Source: a virus. Taken from it: DNA of 31,723 bases. This document shows positions 5,782-12,835 of the stretch, one piece after another (position 1 is the first letter of the stretch; every line of letters begins with the position of its first letter). The stretch is from positions 1 to 31,723 of IMG/VR virus record IMGVR_UViG_3300035183_000956. One strand, 5' to 3'. Below the pieces are notes generated by a model. The model did not search any database and was not told the DNA's origin. It was given only the letters and a program-made list of their open reading frames with translations. Made by a program: the position numbers and the translations under genes.

Positions 5782-7054
5782 TGCCCTGGCCATCGCGTCC
5801 CGGGCCGAAAAGGAGGCCGAACTCTGGGACATGGCCGCTGGCACCTGGACACCCCCCCCGGGCGAGGTGGGGCCACAGCCCCGTTCTGATGAGGCCAGCG
5901 CCGCCTATAACCGGCTCATCCGACTCGTCTACCCCGTTGGCCCCCAGGTGGTCCGCACCCGGCTGGCCGGCACCATCGCGGACGTGACGTGGTCCGATGC
6001 CGGGCGGGGTGGGAAACAGCTGGACCGGCGACTTCAACAGCTGGACCTCTATGACCTCGCATCGGGCGGGCTAATCCAGATGCTGGTGACCGGGCTCGTG
6101 GCGTACAGCGTGGTGCGGCGTGGGGATGAGGTGGCCGTGGCCCGGCTAGGGGGCTACCTTGAGCCCCTTCTGGACCCCGATGACGTGGAGGTCATCACCG
6201 GGCTCCTCCAGGCCTGGCAGACGAACGATGAGCGCCGCGCGGGCCGGCTGTGGAGGGTGCGCATCTACGACTTCCAGGACCGGGTCCTTCGGGAGTGGGT
6301 AGACCTGGCAGACCCGGCGGACGCGTTTTCCCGCCCCCCCACCTCGGAGACCGCCGTGGGCTACATGCCGCACATCGCCATAGCGTACCGGGGGGCGGAC
6401 GGGCTGCCCCTCTCCGAGATGCGCCAAGGGGCCAACCTTTTGCGGGCCAACTACGCCATCCAGCTACGCATCCACCGGGTGGCCGAACTCCACGGCTACC
6501 CCGTGCCGGTGGTGGTGGGCCAGGCCGAAATCCCTCGGGACTGGGGGCCGGGCCAGGTGTTGGCCTTCCCCACGGGGCAGGGGGAGTTTAGGTACGTGTT
6601 CCCCGATGCCCTTCCAGTCCTCTATGAACTCCTCCGGCAGAACCTGGAGTCCATTCGGGAGTTCTTCTCCCTCCCCGGCGGCTCCCTCGGGACGCAGACC
6701 CCCAGCGGCGAGGCGCTGAAGGAGGCCAACCGGAAGTACGTCCAGGTTTGCAACTATTACGCCCACAAACTCTCCGCCGCCCTCTCCGCCGCCGCGCGGG
6801 ACTACGCCAGGGCCATCGGGGCCGACCCGGTGGAGGTGGAGGTGGTGCCGCACGACATGGGCCGCTCGGACGAGATGCTGGCCCAGGTGGTGAACCTCTA
6901 CCGGGAGGGCATCATCCCGCTCTCTGTGGCCGCCAGGGTGGCCCAGTCCCACGTGCCGGGCTGGAGCGATGACGAGCTGAGGGAGTGGGTGGAGCGCCAG
7001 GAAGGGCTGGCCACCCCTGAGGTGGTCGCCCGTCTTCTCGGAGGTGGCGCGTGA
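5750..7054 (+). CDS. Portal protein (SPP1 gp6-like class)
   Basis: Portals form the dodecameric ring through which DNA enters and to which the tail attaches. At 434 residues the size suits this class. Family-like parts include a long mid-region of beta strands and helices, YELLRQNLESIREFFSLPGG, and the characteristic TPSGEALKEANRK segment near residues 320-335 followed by a long helix (the portal stem/crown region). The order terminase, portal, MuF-like protein, scaffold and coat is the standard head module. Start is ATG 5750; the stop overlaps the next gene's GTG by four bases. Confidence 0.9.
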   Translation: MLSIPLQRVRDALAIASRAEKEAELWDMAAGTWTPPPGEVGPQPRSDEASAAYNRLIRLVYPVGPQVVRTRLAGTIADVTWSDAGRGGKQLDRRLQQLDLYDLASGGLIQMLVTGLVAYSVVRRGDEVAVARLGGYLEPLLDPDDVEVITGLLQAWQTNDERRAGRLWRVRIYDFQDRVLREWVDLADPADAFSRPPTSETAVGYMPHIAIAYRGADGLPLSEMRQGANLLRANYAIQLRIHRVAELHGYPVPVVVGQAEIPRDWGPGQVLAFPTGQGEFRYVFPDALPVLYELLRQNLESIREFFSLPGGSLGTQTPSGEALKEANRKYVQVCNYYAHKLSAALSAAARDYARAIGADPVEVEVVPHDMGRSDEMLAQVVNLYREGIIPLSVAARVAQSHVPGWSDDELREWVERQEGLATPEVVARLLGGGA

Positions 7055-7698
7055 CCCTGGAGAAACTGGGCCGCATCCTGGACCGGGCCATCCAGCGCAT
7101 GGAGCGCCGTGGGCTCCACCGCGTGGCCGAGCGGCTGAAGGAGATGGTCCGGCGTGGTGAGTTCACCGCCCTTCGCCAATGGGCCATGACCGGGTTCCTC
7201 GGGGCTGAGTTGCGGGCGTGGGCGCTCCACGCCACCTGGCTGGACCTTCCCACCCTCCCCCCGACCTCTATCCAGGGGGAACTGGTGGAGCGGGCCATAG
7301 CGTTCGCCAACGATGTGGTGGCCAGGGTCAGCGCCGTCTACGGGGCCGGCGAAACCCCCGTATCCCCCCGGCTCTACGTCCGACTCGTGGCCGATGTGGC
7401 CACCCGGCGGGGGTGGAGCGAGGGGGCCGATGTGGCGGCCCGTGAGGGCGGGGCCAGGTGGAAGACCTGGGTGCGGGTCTACCCGGTGCGTGAGCCCCGT
7501 GACTGGCATGTGGCCCTCGAGGGCCAGACCATCCCAGAGACTGAGAAGTTCACCCTCCCTGGCGGCCCAAACGCCGGCCAGCGTGTGGATGCGCCGCACG
7601 ACTGGGATGCCGTGCCGGACCCCAGGGAGTGGATCAACTGCGGCCACGCTGTCATCTACACCCCGCACGCCACGTGGGGAGATGTGATGAGGAGGTGA
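7051..7698 (+). CDS. MuF-like minor head protein
   Basis: The gene directly follows portal with a GTGA overlap, the usual place of Mu gpF-like (SPP1 gp7-like) head morphogenesis proteins. The C-terminal half carries the family-like pattern WKTWVRVYPVREPRDWHVAL, then EGQTIPETEKFTLPGG, and a final PDPREWINCGHAVIY, matching the conserved D/H...L.GQ...F..P....P.....NC ending. The N-terminal 100 residues are helical. It is probably packaged in or near the portal and helps procapsid assembly or DNA entry. At 215 residues it is shorter than many, with no toxin domain fused. Confidence 0.75.
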   Translation: MTLEKLGRILDRAIQRMERRGLHRVAERLKEMVRRGEFTALRQWAMTGFLGAELRAWALHATWLDLPTLPPTSIQGELVERAIAFANDVVARVSAVYGAGETPVSPRLYVRLVADVATRRGWSEGADVAAREGGARWKTWVRVYPVREPRDWHVALEGQTIPETEKFTLPGGPNAGQRVDAPHDWDAVPDPREWINCGHAVIYTPHATWGDVMRR

Positions 7699-7701
7699 GC
7701 T

Positions 7702-7953
7702 ATGGCGGATAAACCCTCGGTCCCGGCTAACGTGCCCGTCTACAAACGGGAGGAACTGGACATCCCGGACAGCGTCTACTTGTTGCCGTCAGAAAAAAAG
7801 TTCCCGGTGAAGAGGTTGCGTGATGGGAAGTGGGTCTACTCTTGCGCCGACATCCGGGACGCTATCCGTCTAGCGGCCGCTCACAAATACCAGAGCGTGC
7901 TGGAGAAGGCCCAGAAACTCTACGAAGAACATTGCAAGGGCGGGAATGACTAG
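7702..7953 (+). CDS. Small head-region protein, 83 aa
   Basis: The pattern of a 'DSVYLLPSEKKFPVKRLRDG' opening followed by SCADIRDAIRLAAAHK and a helical VLEKAQKLYEEHC end resembles small domains in phage head modules (and at the ends of some prohead proteases) where a short 'LPDSAF..., FPVKD..., vR.Ai.r' motif recurs. No protease catalytic residues are present. It has a GGAGGTGAGCT ribosome site. The role is unknown; position suggests capsid assembly. Confidence 0.6.
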   Translation: MADKPSVPANVPVYKREELDIPDSVYLLPSEKKFPVKRLRDGKWVYSCADIRDAIRLAAAHKYQSVLEKAQKLYEEHCKGGND

Positions 7954-7980
7954 CCCCACCTAACCCCACCTTGGCCCAAC

Positions 7981-8001
7981 CGGGCACCCAGGCGGTGCCC
8001 G
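7981..8001 (+). promoter_or_regulatory. Hairpin upstream of the scaffold gene
   Basis: CGGGCACC (7981-7988) pairs with GGTGCCCG (7994-8001) around a five-base loop, ending three bases before the GGAGG of the scaffold gene. There is no T tract. A tandem CCCCACCT (7952-7959 and 7962-7969) lies just upstream. The structure could tune scaffold translation or mRNA processing. Confidence 0.45.
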
Positions 8002-8014
8002 TGGGAGGAACGCT

Positions 8015-8560
8015 ATGCCAGAGGAAGTGCTGACACAGGAACCGGCCCCCCAGGAGGGGGCCCCGGCTGAGCCCCAGCAGGGAACACCCCAGGAGGGTGC
8101 GACCGACCTGGAGGCTCGTTTGCGGGAGCTGGAGAAGGAGCGGGGGCGGCTCCAGAAGGAGCTGGAGCGGACTCGTCGGGAGGCCGCCGAGCGCCGCGTA
8201 GAGAAGAAGACCCTGGAAGAGAGGCTGGCCGAGTTAGAGCGGCGCTGGCAGGAGGCCGAACGTGCGGCCAAACTCGCCGAGACCAGGGCCCGGCTCTACG
8301 CCGTCATCGGCTCTGACGATGCCAGAATCAACGCCGCTCTGGCCCTGATGGAGAAGGAGGGCGTGGATGACCCCACGGTCCTCCTGGAACGCTACCCGTT
8401 CCTCCGCGCGGCTCCCCCTGCCCCTGGCCCCGCTAATCCGGGGAGCGGTGCCAGGAGACTCACCGCAAGTGAGATAGCCAGGATGAGCCCGGAGGAGTAC
8501 GCCCGCAGGCGGACGGAAATCCTCCAGGCCATGGCCCGCGGTGAAATCGCCCCGGAGTAG
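8015..8560 (+). CDS. Capsid scaffolding protein
   Basis: Scaffolds guide coat assembly and leave before DNA fills the head. This 181-residue protein has the classic plan: a disordered acidic Pro/Glu/Gln-rich start (residues 1-28), a long charged coiled coil (about 30-95, LEARLRELEKERGRLQKELE), a Pro/Ala/Gly linker (about 130-147), and a short basic C-terminal helix (TASEIARMSPEEYARRRTEI), the usual coat-binding part. It lies directly before the major capsid gene. No separate head protease is evident, so removal is probably by exit rather than cleavage (inference). Confidence 0.88.
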   Translation: MPEEVLTQEPAPQEGAPAEPQQGTPQEGATDLEARLRELEKERGRLQKELERTRREAAERRVEKKTLEERLAELERRWQEAERAAKLAETRARLYAVIGSDDARINAALALMEKEGVDDPTVLLERYPFLRAAPPAPGPANPGSGARRLTASEIARMSPEEYARRRTEILQAMARGEIAPE

Positions 8561-8576
8561 ACACAGGAGGTAAGCC

Positions 8577-9479
8577 ATGCCGATTAACGTGATTGACTCC
8601 ACGAGCGCCAGCACCTGGGTCCCGCAAATCTGGGCCCAGGAGATCTTGACGAACCTTCGGAACGCCATCGTTCTGACAAAACTGGTCAACAAGGACTACT
8701 CCAACCAGGTGGCGGACTACGGCGGCCAGGTCAACGTGCCCCTTCCCGTCACCCTGACCGCTCAGGACATCCCCTACACCACCACCACGTCCAGCGTTAA
8801 CCTGCAGACCCGGGCCGTCACCCTCAACAAGTGGAAGGGCGTGCCCATCCAGATCACCGACCTGGCCCTGGCCCAGTCTCGCCCCGACATCCTGAGCCAG
8901 CTGACCAGGGCGGCGGCCATCGCCATCGCCGAGGCCATTGAGAACGACCTGTTCGCTCTCTATACGAGCGCCAGCGCGTCTGTGGGCACCGCCGGAACGG
9001 ACGTGACCCCGGCCACCGTGGCGGCGGCGCGGCGGAAGTTGATTGAGAACAAGGTGCCCGCGTCCGAGCGGAAGTTCCTTGTCCTCTCTCCCAAGGACTA
9101 CGCCGCTCTTTTGACCAGCCAAAACGTGGCCTACGCCTACAACTACGGCGGGGCGGAGGCCATCCAGCAGGGCCGGGTGCCCACCCTCTACGGGATGGAG
9201 GTGTACGAGTCCCAGCTGGTTCCGACCGTGGCGGGAACGCCAACGACCACCTACAACCTCGCCCTGGCCCGGGACGCCATCGCCCTGGTGACCCGTCCTC
9301 TCCCCGCTCCTCAGGCCTACGTGCGGTCCGCCGTGGTCACGGACGATGAGACCGGCATCGCGTTCCGCATGACCCTCACATACGAGAACGCCCCCCAACC
9401 CACTCACATCCTGAACATTGACGTTCTCTACGGCGTGGCCGTCCTGCGCCCCGAGTTCCTCATCCAGGTCAAGGGCTGA
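8577..9479 (+). CDS. Major capsid protein, HK97 fold
   Basis: The 300-residue protein has the length and layout of HK97-fold coat proteins without a long scaffolding N-arm. It has an N-terminal arm (STWVPQIWAQEILTNLRNAIV), an extended loop region (GGQVNVPLPVTLTAQDI), a spine-helix region (ILSQLTRAAAIAIAEAIEND), and a C-terminal A-domain-like ending with LVLSPKDYAALLTS. The NKDYSNQVADYGGQVNVP stretch resembles the P22-type/gp5-like capsid group. A strong CAGGAGGTAAGCC ribosome site suits a highly expressed gene, and the gene directly follows the scaffold. Confidence 0.92.
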   Translation: MPINVIDSTSASTWVPQIWAQEILTNLRNAIVLTKLVNKDYSNQVADYGGQVNVPLPVTLTAQDIPYTTTTSSVNLQTRAVTLNKWKGVPIQITDLALAQSRPDILSQLTRAAAIAIAEAIENDLFALYTSASASVGTAGTDVTPATVAAARRKLIENKVPASERKFLVLSPKDYAALLTSQNVAYAYNYGGAEAIQQGRVPTLYGMEVYESQLVPTVAGTPTTTYNLALARDAIALVTRPLPAPQAYVRSAVVTDDETGIAFRMTLTYENAPQPTHILNIDVLYGVAVLRPEFLIQVKG

Positions 9480-9485
9480 TAGACC

Positions 9486-9650
9486 ATGGCCAGGAAGGTT
9501 AGGAATCAGTTCGGGGTCGTCTCCGAGGTGCCGGACGACTACCCCCAGGACCTCATGGCCCAGCTGGGGCTGGAGGAGGTCAAGGAGGAGGACGGTGCTG
9601 AGGAGCACGAGCCCCAGTCCCAGCGGGAGGGCCGCCGCTCTAGGAGGTAG
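9486..9650 (+). CDS. Small acidic protein after capsid, 54 aa
   Basis: A 54-codon frame lies between the coat gene and the next neck gene. The product starts MARKVRNQFGVVSEVPDD, then turns acidic (LGLEEVKEEDGAEEHE) and ends with a basic tail. Short proteins of this kind often follow phage coat genes. Its own ribosome site is weak, but its 3' end carries the AGGAGGTAG used by the next gene. No function assigned. Confidence 0.6.
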   Translation: MARKVRNQFGVVSEVPDDYPQDLMAQLGLEEVKEEDGAEEHEPQSQREGRRSRR

Positions 9651-9652
9651 CC

Positions 9653-10054
9653 GTGAGGACCTATGACCCCGCCAGTCTGGACCCCATAGACCCCACCTCT
9701 CTCACCTGGGCTCTCGCGTGGGCCCGCCGGCTGGCGGGGGATGTCCCCACGGACGGCGGCGCGTGGCCCCTCCACTCCATGCATGACGAGGAGTGGGCGG
9801 CGTGGCTGAAGGCCACCGCCCTTGAGGTGGACGGCACCACCTACTACCGCCCCCACGCCGCCGCGGCCGCCGTCATCCGCTCCAACCCGGCGTGGGCATC
9901 CCGGCTCTCCATCGCCGGCGTGTTCCAGGAGGGTAGGGCACCCGAAGAGATAGCCACCGCCATCCTGGCCGCTGGGGCGTGGATAGACGACACCATTCAG
10001 CGCCTCTCTGGAAAAATCCCGCCATCCGGGAGGGTCCTATGGCCGGCCTTTTGA
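9653..10054 (+). CDS. Putative head-tail connector (adaptor), 133 aa
   Basis: This is the first gene of the neck module, starting at GTG after a strong TAGGAGGTAGCC ribosome site. The helical layout (LTWALAWARRLAGD near the start, ATAILAAGAWIDDTIQRL near the end) and the FYRP-like YYRPHAAAAAVIR stretch are reminiscent of adaptor proteins such as gp15 of SPP1 or gp6 of HK97. I assign it by position and general plan rather than by a firm motif. Confidence 0.55.
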   Translation: MRTYDPASLDPIDPTSLTWALAWARRLAGDVPTDGGAWPLHSMHDEEWAAWLKATALEVDGTTYYRPHAAAAAVIRSNPAWASRLSIAGVFQEGRAPEEIATAILAAGAWIDDTIQRLSGKIPPSGRVLWPAF

Positions 10055-10284
10055 ACCTGGTCCTGCTCAATGGCCCTCGGGGCCCCGTGTCCGGCATCCT
10101 CTCTGAGCCCAGGCCGGGATTGGAAACGGTGTTGGGCCACTACGTCCCCAACATGCGGTTCATGACCACCGGGGACGTGCGGCCCGGGGACATTCTCACC
10201 GCCCCCGATGGGAGCAGGTACGCCGTGACCAGGACCTGGATGGCCGGGGGCTACGTTGTGGCCGAGGTGGCGAAGGAGTCGTAA
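10039..10284 (+). CDS. Putative head-completion (stopper) protein, 81 aa
   Basis: ATG 10039 follows a GGGAGGGT ribosome site and overlaps the previous gene by 16 bases. The product is a small beta-rich protein: FMTTGDVRPGDILTAPDG followed by SRYAVTRTWMAGGYVVAEV, similar in feel to small stopper proteins (SPP1 gp16 type) in this genomic slot. An earlier in-frame ATG at 9979 would add an unlikely His/Arg-rich extension. The call is positional. Confidence 0.55.
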   Translation: MAGLLNLVLLNGPRGPVSGILSEPRPGLETVLGHYVPNMRFMTTGDVRPGDILTAPDGSRYAVTRTWMAGGYVVAEVAKES

Positions 10285-10754
10285 TGGCCGAGAACTGGGA
10301 CCCCCTTCTCCGCATCCCCGAGAACCTGACGGCCGTGGTGAACGCCGCGTTCCGGCGCATGGTGGATGACGTGGTGGCCCGGGCGAAGGAGAACGTGAGC
10401 ATGGGCCGCCCCGGGCTCATCCCCCGCACCGGCCGGCTCAGGGACTCTATCCGCAAGGGCCCCTACCGCCAGTACACTCCCGGCTCCTACGGCGAGCAGA
10501 GGGTCTTCTCCAACCTCATCTACTCCAGGGTGCACGAGTACGGGGCCGTCATCACCCCCAAAAGGGGGCCATTCCTGGTCTTCCGGCTCTGGCAGTTCTC
10601 CGACACCGACCAGCCCACCGGCCCCTGGGTGCGTGCCCGCCGGGTAGAGATTCCCGCCCGCCCCTACCTCATGCCGGCCGCTAGGGATGCCGCCCGTAAC
10701 TGGCCGGACTACATCCGTGACGCGCTGAACTACATCCGGGGGCAACTGAGATGA
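10284..10754 (+). CDS. HK97 gp10-like neck/tail completion protein
   Basis: The core pattern RTGRLRDSIRKG, then VFSNLIYSRVHEYGAVITPK, and a closing IPARPYLMPAARDAARN is typical of the HK97 gp10-like family, which joins the tail to the head. The 156-residue length is normal. The ATG overlaps the previous stop (TAATG), and the end overlaps the next ATG by four bases, so this neck module is translated in a coupled series. Confidence 0.85.
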   Translation: MAENWDPLLRIPENLTAVVNAAFRRMVDDVVARAKENVSMGRPGLIPRTGRLRDSIRKGPYRQYTPGSYGEQRVFSNLIYSRVHEYGAVITPKRGPFLVFRLWQFSDTDQPTGPWVRARRVEIPARPYLMPAARDAARNWPDYIRDALNYIRGQLR

Positions 10755-11152
10755 CCGCGAGTCAACTCCTTCAGACCCTGGCCACCGCCATCCAGGCCGC
10801 TCTCCCTGGCTGGCGGGTGAGCCCTGTGCCGCTACCGGACCCCGCTGACCGCCAGGTGATGCTCAGCTACGGCCCCGCCACGGCCGGCCACGCCCAGTAC
10901 GCCGCCCCGGCCATGGAGGAGCAGGTGCGGGTGACCATGAGCGTCAGGGTGGCCCCCGGCGCGTATGAGGTCCTTGTGGATTCCCGGGACGCCGTGGTGA
11001 GGGCGGTGTACGAGCTGTACGGCGATCTCATGGCGGCCGGGGTGGAGTTTCTGCCGCCGGCCAGCTGGCAGGCCCCACGGGTGGAAGGGTCTTCCGCAAC
11101 TCAGATGTACTGGGTGGCGGAGGTGTACTTCCCCATGCGGAGGAGATTGTGA
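10751..11152 (+). CDS. Putative tail terminator, 133 aa
   Basis: Tail terminators cap the tail tube and join it to the neck. This gene sits exactly in that slot, between the gp10-like gene and the major tail protein gene. It opens with a helix (SQLLQTLATAIQAALPGWRV), has a strand-rich middle (EEQVRVTMSVRVAPGAYEVL) and a helix (DSRDAVVRAVYELYGDLM), then ends in strands, the alpha/beta plan of the gpU/gp17 family. No definitive motif is visible. Confidence 0.6.
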   Translation: MTASQLLQTLATAIQAALPGWRVSPVPLPDPADRQVMLSYGPATAGHAQYAAPAMEEQVRVTMSVRVAPGAYEVLVDSRDAVVRAVYELYGDLMAAGVEFLPPASWQAPRVEGSSATQMYWVAEVYFPMRRRL

Positions 11153-11331
11153 AACGAGTGCGGGTACTGGTCACCGTGGATGTTACCGGCTACGGCCGGG
11201 TGGAAGAGGGTATCCAGGACCTCCCCGAGGACCTGGCCCGGCTCCTGGTGGAGCGTGGGTTCGGCCACCCGGCTGAGGACTCTGCCCCCGAGGACGCTAG
11301 CCCCGGGGATTCTGGAAAGAAGAAGAAGTAG
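11149..11331 (+). CDS. Small tail-region protein, 60 aa
   Basis: A GTG start overlapping the previous stop, with AGGAG just upstream, begins a 60-residue protein. It has a short beta part (RVRVLVTVDVTGYGRVEEGIQ, followed by DLPEDLARLLVERGFG), then an acidic Ser/Pro linker and a C-terminal run of lysines. Similar tiny proteins occur before major tail genes; this one could be an assembly accessory. Function not recognised. Confidence 0.6.
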   Translation: MKRVRVLVTVDVTGYGRVEEGIQDLPEDLARLLVERGFGHPAEDSAPEDASPGDSGKKKK

Positions 11332-11341
11332 GAGGTAGAAG

Positions 11342-12253
11342 ATGCCGCTGAACTTTGGATATGTTGGAGTCGGGAAGGAGACCACGAAAGGGACGGCTGT
11401 AGCGCCCACGCTGTTCTTCCGCCCGTCCCGTCCCGTTGCCCCGGCGCTCCGCCAGGAGATGGCCGAGGTGCCGGATATTTCCACCTACGGGGTGGCGGAC
11501 CTCATCCCCACCGCCCGCCACGTGGAGGGGGACCTCGGGGTCATCGTCACGCCGAACGCCATTGGGGCCCTGCTCGCCGCCCTTCTCGGGGCCCCCTCCA
11601 CGACCGGGACTAACCCCAACTACACCCACACCTTCACCCCCAAGACCACCATCCCCACCTTCACCGTGGAGGCCCAGTCCGGCGTGGGGATTTTCCGCGT
11701 CCCCGGGGCCGTGGTAAACGAGATGGAGTTCAGCCACTCCGCCACCGGGCTCCTGGAGGCCACGGCCCGCTACCTGGGCCGGGACAAGACCACTCAGGGC
11801 ACGGCCGCCACGCCCACCGTGGAGACCGTGGTGTTCACGCCCACACAGGTCTCTCTGAGCGTGGATAGCGGCTCTCTCCAAACCTACGGCGAGGACCTGC
11901 GTCTCCGGTTGAGCTACCCAAAGGAGGTCATCCAGACTTTTGGATCCAGCACGCCCTTTGACATCCTCCCCACCGGCGAGGGCGACATCACGCTGGAGAC
12001 GACCGTGGTGTTTGACTCCACCGCTGGCGCTAACTGGCTCACCCGCTACACCACCGGCACTTCCATCCCGGTTTCCGTGGCGTGGACCAAGGACACCAAC
12101 ACCTCCATCACCGTCACCTTCAACGGGTGGTTCACCGAGGACCCGTACATGCTCCAGAATAACGACCTCAAGTCGGCCCGGGTGCGGCTCTCCATCCGCG
12201 GGAAGGCCAGCACGCTCCAGGTGGTGCTGAAGAACAGCCAGGCCAGCTACTAG
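11342..12253 (+). CDS. Major tail (tube) protein
   Basis: The start MPLNFGYVGVGKETTKGTAV and the following AVAPTLFFRPSR match the common opening of siphovirus tail-tube subunits ('...VGKETTWGTAVAPT...'). The body is rich in beta strands, Thr and Gly, with a second Ig-like or tube-like half after about residue 170. The 303-residue length fits. A strong TAGGAGGTAGAAG ribosome site precedes the ATG, and the gene lies before the tail chaperones and tape measure, the standard order. Subunits should stack into a long tube; there is no sheath gene, so the tail is non-contractile. Confidence 0.87.
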   Translation: MPLNFGYVGVGKETTKGTAVAPTLFFRPSRPVAPALRQEMAEVPDISTYGVADLIPTARHVEGDLGVIVTPNAIGALLAALLGAPSTTGTNPNYTHTFTPKTTIPTFTVEAQSGVGIFRVPGAVVNEMEFSHSATGLLEATARYLGRDKTTQGTAATPTVETVVFTPTQVSLSVDSGSLQTYGEDLRLRLSYPKEVIQTFGSSTPFDILPTGEGDITLETTVVFDSTAGANWLTRYTTGTSIPVSVAWTKDTNTSITVTFNGWFTEDPYMLQNNDLKSARVRLSIRGKASTLQVVLKNSQASY

Positions 12254-12261
12254 GGGGATTG

Positions 12262-12711
12262 ATGCGGCGGAAGACCGTCCAGATTACGGTGGGCGGGGAG
12301 CCCCTTCAGGTTGTCCTGCGCCCGATTACCCCGGCGGCGTTGGTGAAAACCGGTCTAACCGACATGCCATCGGCGTTCGCCACGGGGGAGGGCCAGCAGG
12401 ACATCCTGACGGCGGTGCGGTTCATGCACGGAATCATTGTGGCCGGCACCGTGGCGGTCATAGACTCCTCTGGCCGCCGCTACCGACTCACGATGGAGCC
12501 CAGTCCCGACCCCGACACCCTCACCCCCGAGGAGCTGGACGAGCCCGGGTTGGGGAGCATGGACAACACCCAGACCCTGTTCAGGGAGATTCTGGAACTC
12601 TCCGGGCTGGGAGAACTGTTTCGCACCTCGGGAGGAGAGGGCGGAACGGGTGGCGATGTGGGCGGCGATGGCCCCGGCGCTCCACAGTCTGGCGAGACAC
12701 TACAGAACTGA
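12262..12711 (+). CDS. Tail assembly chaperone, first frame (G-like)
   Basis: Positioned between tail tube and tape measure, this acidic 149-residue protein fits the role of gpG-like chaperones that coat the tape measure during tail assembly. The end is a Gly-rich stretch (TSGGEGGTGGDVGGDGPGAP), and a second frame, open over the same DNA, carries a short conserved-looking extension (12650-12835). ATG 12262 is preferred over the TTG three bases earlier. Confidence 0.7.
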   Translation: MRRKTVQITVGGEPLQVVLRPITPAALVKTGLTDMPSAFATGEGQQDILTAVRFMHGIIVAGTVAVIDSSGRRYRLTMEPSPDPDTLTPEELDEPGLGSMDNTQTLFREILELSGLGELFRTSGGEGGTGGDVGGDGPGAPQSGETLQN

Positions 12712-12835
12712 CCCCTGGACCATTGCCCAGGAGTGGGAGCTCGGGCGCTACGACTTCAACCTGTTCATACTCCAACGAGCGCTAGAGGAGGAGGCTAGGG
12801 CGTTGGAGAGGGCCAGGAGGAACCATCGTGGATAA
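12650..12835 (+). CDS. Tail assembly chaperone, second frame (T-like extension)
   Basis: This frame is +1 (equivalent to -2) relative to the first chaperone frame and ends eight bases into the tape measure gene. The product contains RTDPWTIAQEWELGRYDFNL, then a helical basic tail, much like the T parts of G/T chaperone pairs ('...dPw.i..w....y.f...'). It could be made by ribosomal frameshifting in the GGTGGCGATG/GGGCGGCGATG zone (12650-12672), or independently from GTG 12650 or ATG 12656, using the GGAGGAGAGG upstream. Confidence 0.65.
   Translation: MAMWAAMAPALHSLARHYRTDPWTIAQEWELGRYDFNLFILQRALEEEARALERARRNHRG

Noticed and set aside
8460-9608. Long open frame on the minus strand opposite the capsid gene
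   Set aside because: It mirrors the coat gene's codon structure (antisense shadow of GC-rich coding DNA), has no ribosome site, and its product is Gly/Val/His-rich without a fold.
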